From an uncultured Clostridia bacterium (GTDB lineage: Bacteria; Bacillota; Clostridia; Christensenellales; UBA1242), in assembly GCA_904397185.1 (NCBI GenBank), contig CAJFOL010000073.1, positions 1 through 35,516 on the forward strand: DNA of 35,516 bases, read 5' to 3'. Positions 1 through 7,542 of the stretch are shown one piece after another. Under the pieces are notes generated by a model. The model was not told the DNA's origin, did no database searches, and was given only the letters and a program-made list of their open reading frames with translations. Position numbers and translations under genes: made by a program. Each line of letters starts with the position of its first letter. The stretch's first letter is position 1.

Positions 1-647
1 TCTAATTTAGTACAATTAGCAAAAGCCCCTGCTCCAATATTTTTTAATGTATTAATATCTTCAAACTCGAATGTTGCATTTGTAAAATTACTAAAAGCAC
101 CATTTCCAAGATCTGTAATACTAGAAGGAATGACAACTTTTTCTACGTTTCCAGATATTGTAGGTTCTTCCATTGTTAGAAGATCATCTACAGTACCGGT
201 GAACGTCGGAAAAAGTTTGACAGAATCAATCTTGTAATCTTCTCCACTATAACAAATTAAATTTCCATAATCATTAAATCTAATGGTACTAAGTTGCGAA
301 GTATCTCCACCATTATTCACATAAGATGCCAAATTAGTATTTAAAAACTCAGTTCCATCTAATTCTATTAAATCAACAATTTCTGGGAATATTAACGGTC
401 CTGCCATTAATACAACTATACGGACTATAATAGATTCTGCATCATCTCCATCAGGGAGTGTCAGAGAGATATTTCTAGCCCCTTCACCAGTTGAAATAGT
501 TTGAAATTTTAAGATAGGATAATCTTCCTCAGATATATTATTATCGCTCATGTAGTTTTGCCATTCTTCAATGTTTGCAAATTCAATTGTTGTTCCATCA
601 TTTAAGAAAAATGTAAAATTCTCGAGTGCCATCACTTTATTTTGCAT
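1..647 (-). CDS. BspA-like leucine-rich-repeat protein, partial, possibly 5'-truncated
   Basis: The reading frame is open from the left edge to 725 on the minus strand, with an in-frame TAA at 726-728. The leftmost end translates to an LRR_5/BspA-type unit (TLKNIGAGAFANCTKLE), the repeat found in surface and secreted proteins of gut and oral bacteria. A similar but degenerate unit (VVIPSSITDLGNGAFSNFT) precedes it. The first 150 or so residues are acidic and match no family I know. The start is unclear: ATG codons lie at 647 and 632 and a TTG at 671, none with a good ribosome binding site. Protein-like sequence (TQLWQEYIETLEVD) continues upstream of all three. There is no signal peptide in this or the other frames, although BspA-like proteins are normally exported. 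The gene may therefore be a 5'-truncated remnant, or the window may join sequences here. The start coordinate is a compromise. Confidence 0.6.
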   Translation of the reverse strand, partial: MQNKVMALENFTFFLNDGTTIEFANIEEWQNYMSDNNISEEDYPILKFQTISTGEGARNISLTLPDGDDAESIIVRIVVLMAGPLIFPEIVDLIELDGTEFLNTNLASYVNNGGDTSQLSTIRFNDYGNLICYSGEDYKIDSVKLFPTFTGTVDDLLTMEEPTISGNVEKVVIPSSITDLGNGAFSNFTNATFEFEDINTLKNIGAGAFANCTKL

Positions 648-748
648 TTCTTCAGTAACTTCTTGAGTCAAATCAACTTCAAGTGTCTCAATATATTCTT
701 GCCATAGTTGAGTTTTATTTGATATTTATATATTGATACATATAATTA

Positions 749-795
749 TTATTGCATTTTTTATTGTTTAATCAAGATTTATTGCATTTTTTATT
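749..795. repeat. Pair of 17-bp direct repeats downstream of uvrA
   Basis: TTATTGCATTTTTTATT occurs at 749-765 and again, identical, at 779-795, a 30-bp period. Both copies lie in the short gap between the uvrA stop codon (800) and the BspA-like fragment. No hairpin terminator is visible in this gap. Short repeats like these can come from slippage or mark an old deletion junction; which of these applies cannot be told from one copy of the locus. Confidence 0.6.
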
Positions 796-799
796 AATG

Positions 800-3631
800 T
801 TATTTCAAATATTTTTTGAGATGTTTGCCTGTGTAGGACTTTTCTACCTTTGCGACTTCTTCTGGAGTTCCTGTTGCGACAATCGTTCCGCCACCACTAC
901 CACCTTCTGGTCCAAGGTCAATGATATAATCTGCAGATTTGATTACGTCAAGATTGTGTTCAATCACAACCACGGTATTGCCATTTTCAACAAGCCGATT
1001 AAGTATGGATATGAGTTTTTTGATATCATACATATGAAGTCCTGTTGTCGGTTCGTCAAGGAGATAGATAGTTTTACCTGTCGACTTTTTAGAAAGTTCG
1101 GTCGCAAGTTTTACCCTCTGTGCTTCACCTCCTGACAGAGTGGTTGCTGGCTGCCCAAGTTTTATATAGTCAAGCCCAACGTCATGGAGTGCTTGCACTT
1201 TATTCTTGATTGATGGGATATTTTCAAAAAATTTGAGTGCCTCTTCAACAGTCATATCAAGGACGTCTGAAATGCTCTTCCCCTTATATTTAACCTCCAG
1301 TGTCTCGCGATTATACCTATGACCTTTGCACACTTCGCAAGGCACGATTATATCTGGCAGGAAGTACATTTCAATCTCTTTCACACCTGCACCCTCACAA
1401 GCATCACAACGTCCGCCTTTTACATTGAATGAAAATCTACCTGCACTGTATCCTCTAGCCTTTGCATCTGGTGTGCTTGCAAAAAGTTCTCGAATATACG
1501 AAAATAATCCAACATAGGTTGCAGGGTTGGAACGTGGAGTTCTCCCGATTGGTGATTGGTCAATATCAATCACTTTGTCAAGAAGTTCGACATTTTCTAT
1601 CTTGTCAAACTTGCCAAGTTCCAGTTTGGAGTTATTCAATTTGTTTGACAAATATGGATATATAACATCATTCAAAAGTGAAGACTTACCACTGCCAGAC
1701 ACACCAGTTATGCAAGTAAACACACCAAGCGGAATATCAACATTGAGTTTTTTAAGGTTATTCTCTCTTGCTCCCCGAACCTTTAAAAATTTATCCGATT
1801 TACGTCTACTTGTAGGCACCTCAATCTTCTCTTGACCTGTCAAAAACTTTGCGGTCACTGAATTTGGTGACTTTATGATATCTTCATATGTGCCATTGCC
1901 AACGATTTCACCACCATGCACACCAGCATAAGGTCCAACGTCAACTATCCAATCGGCAGAGCGAATTGTATCCTCATCATGCTCTACGACTATCAAGGTA
2001 TTTCCTAGGTCTCTTAGGTTTTTAAGTGTGCCAATGAGTCTGTCATTGTCACGTTGGTGAAGTCCTATTGATGGCTCGTCAAGGATATACAATACTCCTG
2101 AAAGTCCACTGCCTATTTGGGTCGCAAGACGAATACGTTGACTCTCTCCACCTGACAAGGTCTCAGCAGAACGCGATAAGGTCAAATACTCAAGTCCTAC
2201 GTCTGACAAGAATTTCAGCCTTGCCCTTATTTCTTTTAAGATACTCTTTGCAATCTCCGCTTTTTCTATTGATAAATTTAAATCATCGAAATACGGCAAA
2301 AGTTCCCCGACCGACATATCGCAGACTTCGGCTATATTCTTGCCTTTTATCTTGACCGACAATGCACTTTCATTCAATCGTTTGCCTTTGCAAGTCGGAC
2401 AGGTTATTTCTCTTACAAACTTGCCTATTTCAAAACGAATAAAATCACTCTTACTTTCGGCAAGTCTTCGTTTTAAGTTGTTTATAATTCCCTCAAATGA
2501 CAATGCTTTTTTGCCGTTGAAATGCTCAAAAGTCTTGTTTCGTGTTTCATTTTCGTACAAATCAAGTTTCTCGCCATTGTTACCATAAAGCAAAAGTTCT
2601 ATGTGCTTGCGAGGGAGTTTCTCAACCGGGCAATCTAGGTCAATATCGTATTTTTTTGCAAGTGCCTTGATGTAACGTTCCGCAAGTCCGCCACCGTCCA
2701 TTCGCCAGCCAGTCGCATTGAATGCCCCTTGATTGACAGACAAATGAGCATCTTTTAAGATAATATCCTCGGACACGTCAGAATATACACCAAGTCCAGA
2801 ACACGTTGGGCAGGCTCCATATGGTGCATTGAATGAAAAAAGTCTTGGAGTTATCTCTTCAAGTGTCCAGCCACAGTATGGGCAGGCATAATTTGTGCTG
2901 AAAAGTTGTTCGCCGTCATCATTATCGACTATGACCAGTCCTTCGGCAAGTTTCACTGCCGTTTCGATGCTGTCGGTCAAACGCGAATTGATGCCATCTT
3001 TCAGTACGAGCCTATCTACCACAACACGAATATTGTGCTTGATATTTTTGTCTAGGTTTATCTCTTCATCAAGCAGATAAATACTACCATCCACCTGCAC
3101 ACGAGTGTAACCTGACTTTTTTAAACTCTCAAACTGCTTAGCAAATGTGCCTTTTTGTCCTCTAACAATTGGTGCCAGTATGGTCAATTTGCTCCCTAGT
3201 CTCATTGTAAGAATAGCATCAACTATTTGGTCAACGGTCTGTTGAGAGATTGGTTTGTTACAATGCGGACAGTAAGGAGTTCCAACACGAGCGAAAAGCA
3301 ATCTTAAATAGTCATAGATTTCAGTCACAGTGCCGACAGTCGAACGTGGGTTGTGGTTTGTTGTCTTTTGGTCAATAGATATCGCTGGGCTTAATCCGTC
3401 AATTGACTCAACGTCTGGCTTCTGTGCTTGCCCTAAAAATTGACGTGCATAAGAAGAGAGGCTCTCAATATAACGTCTCTGTCCTTCTGCAAAAATTGTA
3501 CCAAAAGCAAGACTCGACTTTCCTGAACCACTGACACCAGTAAACACAATAAGTTTGTTTTTGGGTATTTCCAAATCTATATTTTTTAAATTATTTTCTT
3601 TTGCACCTTTAATAACTATTTTATCTTTCAT
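800..3631 (-). CDS. uvrA: UvrA, excinuclease ABC subunit A
   Basis: This is the damage-scanning ATPase of nucleotide excision repair. As a dimer it finds bulky or helix-distorting lesions and loads UvrB in the cytoplasm. The 943-residue length is normal for the family. Visible motifs in order: Walker A GVSGSGKSS at 32-40; zinc-binding Cys pairs CPHC, then CPYC and CPTC; ABC signature LSGGESQR near 491; Walker B ILDEPSIGLH near 515; second Walker A GVSGSGKSS near 643; CDAC/CEVC zinc module; second signature TLSGGEAQR near 830; second Walker B LLDEPTTGLH near 857. All key residues are present. No ribosome binding site precedes the ATG, and the promoter places the transcription start at or next to it, so the mRNA is probably leaderless. 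uvrB lies 4 kb upstream in a separate unit, and uvrC is not in the window. Confidence 0.98.
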   Translation of the reverse strand: MKDKIVIKGAKENNLKNIDLEIPKNKLIVFTGVSGSGKSSLAFGTIFAEGQRRYIESLSSYARQFLGQAQKPDVESIDGLSPAISIDQKTTNHNPRSTVGTVTEIYDYLRLLFARVGTPYCPHCNKPISQQTVDQIVDAILTMRLGSKLTILAPIVRGQKGTFAKQFESLKKSGYTRVQVDGSIYLLDEEINLDKNIKHNIRVVVDRLVLKDGINSRLTDSIETAVKLAEGLVIVDNDDGEQLFSTNYACPYCGWTLEEITPRLFSFNAPYGACPTCSGLGVYSDVSEDIILKDAHLSVNQGAFNATGWRMDGGGLAERYIKALAKKYDIDLDCPVEKLPRKHIELLLYGNNGEKLDLYENETRNKTFEHFNGKKALSFEGIINNLKRRLAESKSDFIRFEIGKFVREITCPTCKGKRLNESALSVKIKGKNIAEVCDMSVGELLPYFDDLNLSIEKAEIAKSILKEIRARLKFLSDVGLEYLTLSRSAETLSGGESQRIRLATQIGSGLSGVLYILDEPSIGLHQRDNDRLIGTLKNLRDLGNTLIVVEHDEDTIRSADWIVDVGPYAGVHGGEIVGNGTYEDIIKSPNSVTAKFLTGQEKIEVPTSRRKSDKFLKVRGARENNLKKLNVDIPLGVFTCITGVSGSGKSSLLNDVIYPYLSNKLNNSKLELGKFDKIENVELLDKVIDIDQSPIGRTPRSNPATYVGLFSYIRELFASTPDAKARGYSAGRFSFNVKGGRCDACEGAGVKEIEMYFLPDIIVPCEVCKGHRYNRETLEVKYKGKSISDVLDMTVEEALKFFENIPSIKNKVQALHDVGLDYIKLGQPATTLSGGEAQRVKLATELSKKSTGKTIYLLDEPTTGLHMYDIKKLISILNRLVENGNTVVVIEHNLDVIKSADYIIDLGPEGGSGGGTIVATGTPEEVAKVEKSYTGKHLKKYLK

Positions 3632-3637
3632 ACTTTT

Positions 3638-3666
3638 ATTATACCACTTTTATTTTTAACTAACAA
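3638..3666 (-). promoter_or_regulatory. uvrA promoter (leaderless start)
   Basis: On the minus strand a -35 TTGTTA (3666-3661) and a perfect -10 TATAAT (3643-3638) are separated by 17 bp. The last base of the -10 is 7 nt from the A of the uvrA ATG at 3631, exactly where transcription would normally begin. No Shine-Dalgarno sequence lies between them. No GAAC-N4-GTTC LexA-type box was seen here. Confidence 0.7.
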
Positions 3667-3686
3667 ATTTTTAATACATTTACACC

Positions 3687-3717
3687 AAAAAAGTCAAACG
3701 ATTTTGTTTGACTTTTT
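3687..3717. terminator. Hairpin terminator between the WG operon and uvrA
   Basis: A perfect 12-bp stem, AAAAAGTCAAAC (3688-3699) with GTTTGACTTTTT (3706-3717), closes a 6-nt loop. On the minus strand it ends in a run of Ts, which fits termination of the WG-repeat transcript coming from the right. It lies just upstream of the uvrA promoter and insulates uvrA from that transcript. A T-run on the plus side means it could act in both directions. Confidence 0.8.
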
Positions 3718-3771
3718 AAGAAAAATTTTCAATCTCATTTTTAGAAAAATCCAATTTGTAATTATATAAAA

Positions 3772-3882
3772 CTATCTTTTCGCTTTGTTATCCGCTTTGA
3801 CAATTTTGTCAAGTTTTAATAGACATTTGGAGGTTGTTTCATAGATTTCACCAATTATTTTATTTGCTTCGGCTTTATTCAT
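3772..3882 (-). CDS. 36-residue mini-ORF coupled to the WG-repeat gene
   Basis: A small frame begins with ATG at 3882, overlapping the end of the WG-repeat gene: the start sits inside that gene's last codons in another frame (ATGAATAA). A strong ribosome binding site (GGAGGG) lies 4 nt upstream. The product begins MNKAEANKIIGEIYETT and ends in a Lys-rich tail (ADNKAKR). It is hydrophilic, probably helical, and matches no family I know. It lies before the terminator at 3687-3717, so it would share the WG-gene transcript. The ribosome binding site and the overlap argue that it is translated; its length makes chance possible. A TTGACAA/TTGTCAA inverted repeat lies in its second half. Confidence 0.5.
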   Translation of the reverse strand: MNKAEANKIIGEIYETTSKCLLKLDKIVKADNKAKR

Positions 3883-5470
3883 TCTCGCCCTCCTTGGATA
3901 TATTCATTATATTTTGTGCTGTCTTATTATGAATTTGAAGTAGGCTTTCTGCAGCCTCCTTTCTAACTTTTTCTATCTTCTCTTGCTGGCTTTGTTTATT
4001 GGCTTTTTCTTTTGCAATTTCGGTCGCTCTTTCAATCACTAATTTAGAAATTTCGCTATATTCTTCAGTCGCCTTGGCTATCTCTTCTTCGTTTTCGCAT
4101 TCATCTATTTTGTCCTGAACTTGGCATCCAGCAAGGAAAGAATAAAGTGCAAAATAATCCCCACTATTTTCAGCATTTATACACTCTTTTAATACATTAG
4201 GCAAGTATTCGATCTCGGTGCTTAAAAGTAGATCTAAAGTATCCTTTTCTTCATCTGACAAGACTGCCTTTTTGCCATTTCCAGTCACATCTTTGTAACA
4301 TTTCTTTGTGATAAAACTCCAACCTTCTTGAGTCCTATATGCAATAAAGCCGTTTTTTTCTTCTATTTTTATTATCGGATTTTTAGGGTCAGACTCTAAA
4401 ACAAGTTTGCCGTCTTTACTATAATAATCACGTACAGTACTATCTTTTACCGCTCTCTTCCCATCATCTAGATAGCAAACATAGCCATATTTGCTTGATT
4501 TTATATCTTTATATTTATCTGATGGTGTAATCACAACTTTGCCATCATTATCCAAAATGCCACATTCATAAACAGTCATTGCAGACTCATCAAGGTATAC
4601 TTTTTCGCGTCTCTTCACAACTTTAAAGCCATCGCCTACAGTTTTAATTGACTCATATTCAAAAGGTATAATTTGTTTGCCCTCGCTGTTAAAGTAGCCA
4701 CAACTATAATTATGATTTCTTGTTACTCTAAAACCATCGCCTAGTTGTTCTATATTGTCGTACTTTTCAGGAATTATCACTTTGCCATTTTTATCATATA
4801 CCCCGAAATGTTCCCCTTGTACAATAAAACCATTGTTGATAGACAAAATTTCTTTATAACTTTTAGGCAAAATTTGTTCTCCTTCCATATTGAAAACAGT
4901 ATAATTGTCGTTAAGGTCTTGTGCAATAATATATTCGCCACCTTCTCTTATCTCTTTATAATTGCATGGAATTATCTCTTTGCCGTCTTTATAATAACCT
5001 CTTCTTATTACTTGAAATAATTGTGGCATTTCGTCATCGGCATCAGAGACCATAAAACCCTGCCCAATTTTGATGACGTCCGAATACTCGCAAGGCACTA
5101 AAATATCACCATTATAACTTGCAAGACCTTTTCGTATTCCATTAACACTATGGTAAGTCAAAAGAAACCCGTCATTATTTACTTTTATATCAGCATACTT
5201 TGAAGGCAAAACTTCTCTTCCGTCTAATGTTCTATATCCCCAACAGCCGTTTTCTTTTACAAAGTATCCGCCTTTGTAATATTCTTCTCTTATTTTATCA
5301 TATTTACATTCTAAGGTTTGAATGCCACTTTCAGTCACAAATCCACATTTACCTTTTTGCCAAACAATATAGCCATAGTCTGCTTTTTCAATATCACTAA
5401 ATGGTCCTAACTTCTCGCCATAATTTGCAACCAAATATTTTCTATTAAATAGTCCTTTTTGTATTTCCAT
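3875..5470 (-). CDS. WG-repeat protein with helical C-terminal domain
   Basis: The protein has 531 residues, with about ten WG-type repeats over residues 1-380. They recur as a tyrosine/glycine unit followed by 'G K.. +IP.. Y+.I' (for example FGVYDKNGKVIIP and CGYFNSEGKQIIPFEY). WG (KWG) repeats are common in gut Bacillota and Bacteroidota; they probably form beta-propeller- or solenoid-like binding surfaces, and their ligands are mostly unknown. Residues of about 400-531 change to charged helices and probable coiled coil (STEIEYLPNVLKECIN onward, rich in E, K and A). There is no signal peptide or TM segment, so it should be cytoplasmic. A GGAGAG ribosome binding site supports the start. It has its own promoter and is followed by a coupled mini-ORF and a terminator. 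The next upstream gene is a shorter WG paralog. Function unknown. Confidence 0.9.
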   Translation of the reverse strand: MEIQKGLFNRKYLVANYGEKLGPFSDIEKADYGYIVWQKGKCGFVTESGIQTLECKYDKIREEYYKGGYFVKENGCWGYRTLDGREVLPSKYADIKVNNDGFLLTYHSVNGIRKGLASYNGDILVPCEYSDVIKIGQGFMVSDADDEMPQLFQVIRRGYYKDGKEIIPCNYKEIREGGEYIIAQDLNDNYTVFNMEGEQILPKSYKEILSINNGFIVQGEHFGVYDKNGKVIIPEKYDNIEQLGDGFRVTRNHNYSCGYFNSEGKQIIPFEYESIKTVGDGFKVVKRREKVYLDESAMTVYECGILDNDGKVVITPSDKYKDIKSSKYGYVCYLDDGKRAVKDSTVRDYYSKDGKLVLESDPKNPIIKIEEKNGFIAYRTQEGWSFITKKCYKDVTGNGKKAVLSDEEKDTLDLLLSTEIEYLPNVLKECINAENSGDYFALYSFLAGCQVQDKIDECENEEEIAKATEEYSEISKLVIERATEIAKEKANKQSQQEKIEKVRKEAAESLLQIHNKTAQNIMNISKEGENE

Positions 5471-5490
5471 ATTTCTCTCCTTATTGATAA

Positions 5491-5519
5491 ATTATAACAT
5501 AAATCGCCCTTTAAGTCAA
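5491..5519 (-). promoter_or_regulatory. Promoter of the 531-aa WG-repeat gene
   Basis: Minus-strand TTGACT (5519-5514), a 17-bp spacer and TATAAT (5496-5491), with a TG one base upstream of the -10 (extended -10, TGTTATAAT). The transcription start would fall near 5484, giving a short leader of about 14 nt that includes the GGAGAG ribosome binding site. Confidence 0.8.
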
Positions 5520-5530
5520 TATGAGACGAT

Positions 5531-5554
5531 AAAAAAGATAGGATGACCTATCTT
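5531..5554 (-). terminator. Intrinsic terminator of the 263-aa WG-repeat gene
   Basis: On the minus strand, AAGATAGG, a 4-nt loop and CCTATCTT form an 8-bp stem (5535-5554) followed directly by a T-run (to 5531). It lies 44 nt beyond the stop codon of the 263-aa WG gene and just upstream of the next gene's promoter, so the two WG genes are separate transcription units. Confidence 0.88.
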
Positions 5555-5597
5555 CTCAATTTAAACATTTCTCTCTAATCGGGTGTTTTTTGCACTT

Positions 5598-6389
5598 TTA
5601 GTAAAGTTCGTAATCAATATTATCGAAAAATCTACTATTATCATCTAAATGTTGTACATTTCCGTCTTCACTTACAAGGTCAACACCATTTTTGTCTGCC
5701 TTAATCTTGTCATAAATTATAGGTGTAACTGCCTTTCCTGTTCTATCGAATAATCCAAACTTGCCATTCTGCTCAGCAATAATCAGATTTTTAGAAATAG
5801 ATATGCTATCATAATTGCAAGGCATAATCTCCTCACCTTTTTCGTTTAAAACACCATATTTACCTTTTTTCTCCATTTGAAAAACATAAATTCCTAACAC
5901 TTTTCTTACTGCATAATATTTGCAAGGTATAACCTCATTCCCATTCTCATCACAAAATCCCATATTTAAATAGATTTTCTTCTCCCAATCATAAAGAGGC
6001 TTTTCGTCTTGTTGTCTTTGACGTTCTTCGTCAAGATGTCCAACTGAAAAACCATTTTTTACTCTACCGATTGCATAGTATTTTGCAGGAACGACCTGTT
6101 TGCCATTTTCATCAAGATAACCTAAATTAGTTCCGTTTGCAAAAATAAAACCTACAACTTTATGCTTGTAATAGTCATAATCTGGCTTTAAACTTTCATA
6201 AATTGGCAATACTACCTCGCCTTTTTCATCATCTACGTAGCCATATAAATACCCCTTATCGGTTTGCACCTCTGTTTTATAACCATGATGCAATCTATTA
6301 ACTTTGTCATATGGCCCATATTCTTTTTCTTTATCAACTAAAAAATATTGCGACTCGTTGTTATTATCTTCTATTTCTTTTATTAACAT
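5598..6389 (-). CDS. WG-repeat protein, short paralog
   Basis: The protein has 263 residues built almost entirely of WG-type repeats (for example YGYVDDEKGEVVLP, LGYLDENGKQVVPAKYYAI, KYGVLNEKGEEIMPCNYDSI and KFGLFDRTGKAVTPIIYDKI). It shares the N-terminal plan of the neighbouring 531-aa protein: a short lead-in, then a 'Y..V....YGP+..' unit and a 'GY' strand. It lacks the C-terminal helical domain. There is no signal peptide, so it should be cytoplasmic. A strong ribosome binding site (GAGGTGG) precedes the ATG. It has its own promoter and terminator. The pair probably arose by duplication followed by gain or loss of the helical tail. Ligand and role are unknown. Confidence 0.9.
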   Translation of the reverse strand: MLIKEIEDNNNESQYFLVDKEKEYGPYDKVNRLHHGYKTEVQTDKGYLYGYVDDEKGEVVLPIYESLKPDYDYYKHKVVGFIFANGTNLGYLDENGKQVVPAKYYAIGRVKNGFSVGHLDEERQRQQDEKPLYDWEKKIYLNMGFCDENGNEVIPCKYYAVRKVLGIYVFQMEKKGKYGVLNEKGEEIMPCNYDSISISKNLIIAEQNGKFGLFDRTGKAVTPIIYDKIKADKNGVDLVSEDGNVQHLDDNSRFFDNIDYELY

Positions 6390-6409
6390 AATCCACCTCT
6401 CTTAACTTG

Positions 6410-6438
6410 ATTTTAACATAAACAAAGCAAAATGTCAA
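6410..6438 (-). promoter_or_regulatory. Promoter of the 263-aa WG-repeat gene
   Basis: Minus-strand TTGACA (6438-6433), a 17-bp spacer and TAAAAT (6415-6410), with TG one base before the -10. The TTTATGTTA(A/T)AAT core is shared with the promoter of the neighbouring WG gene. The transcription start is expected near 6403. Confidence 0.8.
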
Positions 6439-6450
6439 TATCATTTATAA

Positions 6451-6486
6451 TAAAAATACACCCCACTTGTTGTGTAAGGTGCATTT
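6451..6486 (-). terminator. Terminator of the Ig-like membrane-anchored protein gene
   Basis: On the minus strand AAATGCACC (6486-6478) pairs with GGTGTATTT (6462-6454) with one G:U pair, and the T-rich 3' side continues past the stem. The loop is long (about 15 nt) and contains its own small inverted repeat. It lies 7 nt beyond the upstream stop codon and just before the next promoter. Confidence 0.7.
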
Positions 6487-6492
6487 ATGCTT

Positions 6493-7416
6493 TTAATTCC
6501 ATTCAATATTATCTGGCAGAGATTGCAAAGGACAAGTCCTGTCATATTCAATTTGTCTTGCAACAGAACTATTGCCATAATCAATTGTCTCTTCTACAAC
6601 CCTAAGTTTTTCATCAAATTGATAATGTACGGTTGTCGAATTGTCATCTGTAACAAGATCAAGTGTGTAAAAACCATCTTGATAATTTAAAGTGACATTT
6701 TCAACGGTGATTATTTCAGCAAAAAGATTGTGGATAAAGTTGTAAATAAAGTTTTCAAGGCATGACTTTTCGCTGTCAAGCGAGATTGAAAGCAGTTGGC
6801 TGTATGCCTCTTCGATTGTCAAACTTGTGTGAGTTCCTGTCAGTGTTGACGGAGTATACTGATAGAGATATCCATCATTATAATATATTATCTCTATATC
6901 ATTTTCTTTAGTATAACCTTTTATATATATTTCTTCATTTGAAAAATAACTTTCAGACAAATTGCCATCATTAAGTACATCAACACTTTGGTACAAACTT
7001 GTCGTGCCACTATAACCTTGCAAAATAATATTTTCTAGTCCTGCAAGGTCAAGCACTTCAACTGTAAATGTGGTTGTAAGGTCATTGTAAGAGATATCTA
7101 TTGTATACTCTCCGAGTGTCATCTTATCAAACTCTGAATAATCTATAGTGAAGTCGGTGATATTTTGACTGCTGCCTTCGCTATCATAATAGGTCACTAC
7201 AACATTCTCTTGATTGAAATCTTCGCCCTGAAGATAGTAAACTTGTGAATTTTGTGTGTCAACAACTAATTGCTCTTGATAGGTCTGCTCGCCCTCTTGA
7301 CTTGATTGATTTTTTTGGTTATTTTCATTCCAAAGATAAACAAACAAGTAAATTAGTCCAGCAAATAATGCAAGAGTGATTATTACGGCGATAAATTTTA
7401 AAATTTTCTTTGCCAT
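6493..7416 (-). CDS. Membrane-anchored extracellular protein with Ig-like (Big_3-type) domain
   Basis: The protein has 307 residues. A lysine-led N-terminal hydrophobic segment (about 5-29, IAVIITLALFAGLIYLFVYL) has no lipobox or clear cleavage site, so it is probably a membrane anchor with the rest outside. A Gln/Asn-rich linker follows. Residues of about 55-125 look like a bacterial Ig-like domain of the Big_3 type: VYYLQGEDFNQENVVVTYYD, then a LGEYTIDISYN strand and FTVEVL. The C-terminal half is an acidic beta-rich region I do not recognise; it reads somewhat like a small lipoprotein-type binding domain (LDLVTDDNSTTVHYQFDE). The start is supported by GGAG upstream, a consensus promoter and a terminator. 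Role unknown, presumably at the cell surface. Confidence 0.85.
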   Translation of the reverse strand: MAKKILKFIAVIITLALFAGLIYLFVYLWNENNQKNQSSQEGEQTYQEQLVVDTQNSQVYYLQGEDFNQENVVVTYYDSEGSSQNITDFTIDYSEFDKMTLGEYTIDISYNDLTTTFTVEVLDLAGLENIILQGYSGTTSLYQSVDVLNDGNLSESYFSNEEIYIKGYTKENDIEIIYYNDGYLYQYTPSTLTGTHTSLTIEEAYSQLLSISLDSEKSCLENFIYNFIHNLFAEIITVENVTLNYQDGFYTLDLVTDDNSTTVHYQFDEKLRVVEETIDYGNSSVARQIEYDRTCPLQSLPDNIEWN

Positions 7417-7439
7417 ATTTACTCCTTTTATGCAGAAAA

Positions 7440-7468
7440 ATTATAACACGACAAAAGTGCATTGTCAA
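7440..7468 (-). promoter_or_regulatory. Promoter of the Ig-like membrane protein gene
   Basis: Minus-strand TTGACA (7468-7463), a 17-bp spacer and TATAAT (7445-7440), both perfect hexamers, with TG one base upstream of the -10. The rest of the 7417-7542 gap is AT-rich and shows no clear terminator for uvrB, so read-through from uvrB is possible. Confidence 0.85.
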
Positions 7469-7542
7469 TATCAAAATTTCGCCAAAAATTATCTTTTAAA
7501 ATAAATTTTTTGTTTTTTGTTTGATTACATAAGATTTTATAT

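Noticed and set aside
752..1135. Plus-strand open frame of 127 codons
   Set aside because: It lies antisense to the conserved C-terminal ATPase region of uvrA, has no ribosome binding site and gives an implausible protein.
3632..3687. LexA/SOS box upstream of uvrA or uvrB
   Set aside because: No GAAC-N4-GTTC-like sequence was found at either promoter.
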